A stretch of 64,000 bases of DNA from Rhizobium sp. (lineage in GTDB: Bacteria > Pseudomonadota > Alphaproteobacteria > Rhizobiales > Rhizobiaceae): NCBI GenBank assembly GCA_002796995.1, contig PEKW01000002.1:567990-631989 (forward strand), in the 5' to 3' direction. The notes beneath the pieces are model-generated. The model ran no database searches. It saw only the letters and a program-made list of their open reading frames with translations, and was not told the DNA's origin. The translations under genes were made by a program, and so were the position numbers. Of this stretch, positions 61,704 to 64,000 are shown in pieces (within the stretch, counting starts at the first letter, position 1; every line of letters begins with the position of its first letter).

Positions 61704-63113
61704 CTATTTGACCGGTATATCCTCGGGGATATCGGCGCGCCGGCCATGTCCCGACACCGCCGAGCCGGCATCGCGCGCCAGGCTGAGGAAGGGGATGACG
61801 GCAATCAGCGAAAGCCCTGCCACCACCGCGAAGGCGAGGTGGAAGTCTTGAAGCGACAGCGCCCGGCCGTGAAAGGCCGTGCTGCCTTCGAGAATGGCGG
61901 CCGCCACCGCGACCCCGAGCGCCAGGCTGATCTGCTGCAGAACCGAGCTCATCGAGGTCGCCTGGCTCGCCTGGTTGTCGTCGATCTCCGAATAGCCGAG
62001 CGAGTTGATGCCGGTGAAGAAGAACGAGCGGCAGAAGCCGGCGACGAGCAGGAAGCCCATGACCACGAGGATGGGTGTCGCGGGCGTGAAGAAGGCGTTG
62101 GCCGCCGTCGTGGCCGCGCCGCTGATCGCCGCGACGATCAGCACGCTGCGGAAGCCGGCGGCGGCGAAGACCCGGCGGGCCAGAACCTTGGTGGTGATCG
62201 CGCCGATCGCGCCGATGAAGGTGGTGAGGCCGGATTCGAACGGCGTCATGCCGAAACCGAGCTGCAGCATTAGCGGCATCAGGAAGGGAATGGCGCCCGC
62301 GGCGATGCGGAAGATCGAGCCGCTGAGTGCCGAGGTGCGAAAGGCGACGTCGCGGAAGAGCGCGAGATCGAGCAGCGGTGCCGGATGACGGCGCGCATGG
62401 ATCAGGTAGAGGATCGCCGCAATAAACCCGATGACGGTCGCACCGATGCCGACCTCGATCGGCAGCGCCGGTAGGCTCATCACCGACAGGCCGAACACCA
62501 CGCCGGAGGCGGCGATGGCGGTGTAGAAGAAACCCTTGAGGTCGATCGGCGCGGTGGAGACCGGCGGCACGTCGGGCAGGTAGATCGTGGAGAGCCAGAC
62601 GCCGATGAAGCCGATCGGCACATTGATCAGGAAGATCCAGTGCCAGGAGAAATAGGTGGTGATGAAACCGCCGACCGGCGGTCCGGTGAGCGGGCCGACC
62701 AACGCCGGTATGGTCAGGAGCGCCATCGCCGAGACGAGTTCGCTGCGCTTGGTGGTGCGCAGCAGGACCAGGCGCCCGACCGGCGTCATCATTGCGCCGC
62801 CCATGCCCTGCAGGAAGCGGGCCGTGACGAAGGCGATGAGCGAACCGGAGATCGCACAGAGGATCGACCCGGCGACGAACACCATGATGGCGATGCGGAA
62901 GATCTTCTTGGCGCCATAGCGGTCCGCCATCCAGCCGCTCACCGGAATGAAGATGGCGAGCGCCACCATGTAGGAGGTAAGGGCCAGCTTCAGCGTGATC
63001 GGTCCGACGCCGAGATCCGCGGCAATGGCGGGCAGGGCGGTGGCGATCACGGTCGAATCCATCTGCTCCATGAACAGCGCGACGGCGAGGATGAGCGGAA
63101 CGATGCGGTTCAT
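61704..63113 (-). CDS. MFS exporter, DHA2 (EmrB/QacA) family
   Basis: 469 aa, with 14 hydrophobic segments. The family start FMEQMDSTVIATALPAIAADLG, motif A GWMADRYGAKKIFRI and motif C PLTGPPVGGFIT are present. Such pumps export drugs and dyes with proton antiport. Convergent with the VOC gene, 2 bp apart. No regulator gene is adjacent in this window. Confidence 0.93.
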   Translation of the reverse strand: MNRIVPLILAVALFMEQMDSTVIATALPAIAADLGVGPITLKLALTSYMVALAIFIPVSGWMADRYGAKKIFRIAIMVFVAGSILCAISGSLIAFVTARFLQGMGGAMMTPVGRLVLLRTTKRSELVSAMALLTIPALVGPLTGPPVGGFITTYFSWHWIFLINVPIGFIGVWLSTIYLPDVPPVSTAPIDLKGFFYTAIAASGVVFGLSVMSLPALPIEVGIGATVIGFIAAILYLIHARRHPAPLLDLALFRDVAFRTSALSGSIFRIAAGAIPFLMPLMLQLGFGMTPFESGLTTFIGAIGAITTKVLARRVFAAAGFRSVLIVAAISGAATTAANAFFTPATPILVVMGFLLVAGFCRSFFFTGINSLGYSEIDDNQASQATSMSSVLQQISLALGVAVAAAILEGSTAFHGRALSLQDFHLAFAVVAGLSLIAVIPFLSLARDAGSAVSGHGRRADIPEDIPVK

Positions 63114-63380
63114 CGGAGGGTGTTGTTCCGTGCGAAAAGGGACGGAGAGGGCGTGCGCCCCTTCTAGCGGCGTGCTCTCGCCCTGCCAATGCGGATTTCG
63201 TTCATCGCGAAAATGTCATGCGGGTGAAACGAAACCGTTATTGGCAAGGCTGCAGGCGAACCGCAGGAATCGCCGCCGATGATCACGGCTGCGTGAAGCC
63301 GCTTTCCATTCGCCTCCCGCCTTCTATCTGCAACGCATGTGGACTGGAAAAGTGCCGCTGGTTTTTTGCAGGAGGAAGAG

Positions 63381-64000
63381 ATGATCACATTGAACAGAAG
63401 ATTGCTGCTCGGCGGCGGTGCGGCAGCGCTGGCGGCGCCGTCGCTGATGACGAGGGCCGCCTTCGCGCAGGCCGCCGACAAGACCATGGATATCGACCAT
63501 GCCATGCCGCCGGAGACCCATCGCTTCAAGCTGGGCGGTTTCCAGGTCGTGGTGATCAAGGACGGCGCGCGCGCCTCGGACAAGCCGCAGGAGACTTTCG
63601 GCACCAACCAGCCACCGGAGACCGTGGCCGAGCTGCTGCAGGCGAACTTTCTGCCGGCCGACCAGTTCGTCAACAGTTTTGCCCCGGTTCTGGTCGATAC
63701 CGGCTCCGAGGTGATCCTGTTCGACACCGGGCTCGGCGAGGCTGCGCGTGTCAATGGAATGGGGCGCTTGGTCGAGGGGCTGACGGCCGCCGGCTACAAG
63801 CGCGAGGACGTGTCGATCGTCGTCATCACCCACATGCATGGCGACCATATCGGCGGCCTCATGGAAAGCGGCAAGCCGGCCTTTCCGAACGCGCGCTATG
63901 TGGCGGGGCAGGCGGAATATGATTTCTGGGTCGATCCGGCGCGTGCAGGCACCCCGGCCGAAGGCGGCCAGAAGGGCGTGCTGGCCAATGTGAAGCCGCT
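63381..64000 (+). CDS. Tat-exported MBL-fold metallohydrolase, 3' end cut by window
   Basis: About 206 residues visible from ATG 63381, preceded by AGGAGGAAGAG. Twin-arginine signal N-R-R-L-L-L-G-G-G-A-A-A with cleavage after A-F-A. The mature part has VDTGSEVILFDTGLG and the metal motif THMHGDHIGGL of the metallo-beta-lactamase fold, so it should bind two metals in the periplasm. Related proteins include quorum lactonases and sulfatase-like hydrolases; substrate unknown. Confidence 0.9.
   Translation, partial: MITLNRRLLLGGGAAALAAPSLMTRAAFAQAADKTMDIDHAMPPETHRFKLGGFQVVVIKDGARASDKPQETFGTNQPPETVAELLQANFLPADQFVNSFAPVLVDTGSEVILFDTGLGEAARVNGMGRLVEGLTAAGYKREDVSIVVITHMHGDHIGGLMESGKPAFPNARYVAGQAEYDFWVDPARAGTPAEGGQKGVLANVKP

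Noticed and set aside
60301-63189. A 962-codon minus-strand frame
   Set aside because: Antisense to rlmE and ppx, and in another frame over the MFS gene; no family features.

Overview
The window looks like a chromosomal piece of a rhizobial alphaproteobacterium (Hyphomicrobiales, probably Rhizobiaceae or a close relative). The evidence is high-GC coding sequence, RIME-type palindromic intergenic repeats of the kind known from Rhizobium/Sinorhizobium/Agrobacterium, many ABC uptake systems, a KpsC-type capsule gene, and a ppx/gppA-rlmE pair. No species can be assigned from sequence alone.

Left part (1-8741, all on the minus strand): a capsule or surface-glycan locus for a nonulosonic (sialic/legionaminic-like) acid. 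It holds a GNAT acyltransferase cut by the window edge, a NeuD/PglD acyltransferase, a NeuB synthase, a large putative glycosyltransferase, a CBS-nucleotidyltransferase resembling PtmE, and KpsC. Next (9071-17609) is a signalling block: a PAS-GAF-GGDEF-EAL protein, a small DUF5706/Pycsar-effector-like membrane protein, and, divergent from it, a FecR-TPR-beta-barrel protein translationally coupled to a CHASE2 class III nucleotide cyclase.

Transport block (17891-34240): two converging operons. The plus-strand one is a metallophosphoesterase followed by a UgpC/MalK-type ABC importer (ATPase, two permeases, binding protein). The minus-strand one is a Dpp/Opp-type importer (binding protein, two ATPases, two permeases) followed by a glycerophosphodiester phosphodiesterase, a TIM-barrel isomerase/epimerase and a LacI regulator. 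They meet at an array of six RIME-like elements. A HAD phosphatase and a SorC-family regulator lie beyond. Both operons carry phosphodiesterases, which suggests scavenging of phosphodiester or polyol-phosphate compounds.

A 24.3-kb integrative element follows (34265-58587). It is bounded by a perfect 17-bp direct repeat that is the 3' end of tRNA-Gln(CTG); the intact tRNA is at the right end and a tyrosine integrase at the left. It is a defence island. (i) A predicted MORC/MutL-like GHKL ATPase - PD-(D/E)XK (DUF4420) - Z1 ATPase - DNA cytosine methyltransferase - Vsr system with two accessory genes. (ii) A Rep-like protein with a candidate origin (iteron-like sites, DnaA box, AT-rich palindrome) and small regulators. 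(iii) An ABC-three-component system: Mrr-like nuclease effector, middle component, Rad50-like ATPase with a CxxC hook. (iv) A DUF5677-like protein and a putAbiC-like membrane protein. (v) HipBA. The ABC-3C/Abi cassette is flanked on both sides by a duplicated module: a 31-codon single-span membrane protein inside members of a short degenerate repeat family. This arrangement is the least explained part of the window.

Right part (58571-64000): tRNA-Gln, a Ppx/GppA phosphatase with a long basic N-terminal extension, rlmE, a VOC protein, a DHA2-family MFS exporter (minus), and the start of a Tat-exported MBL-fold hydrolase.
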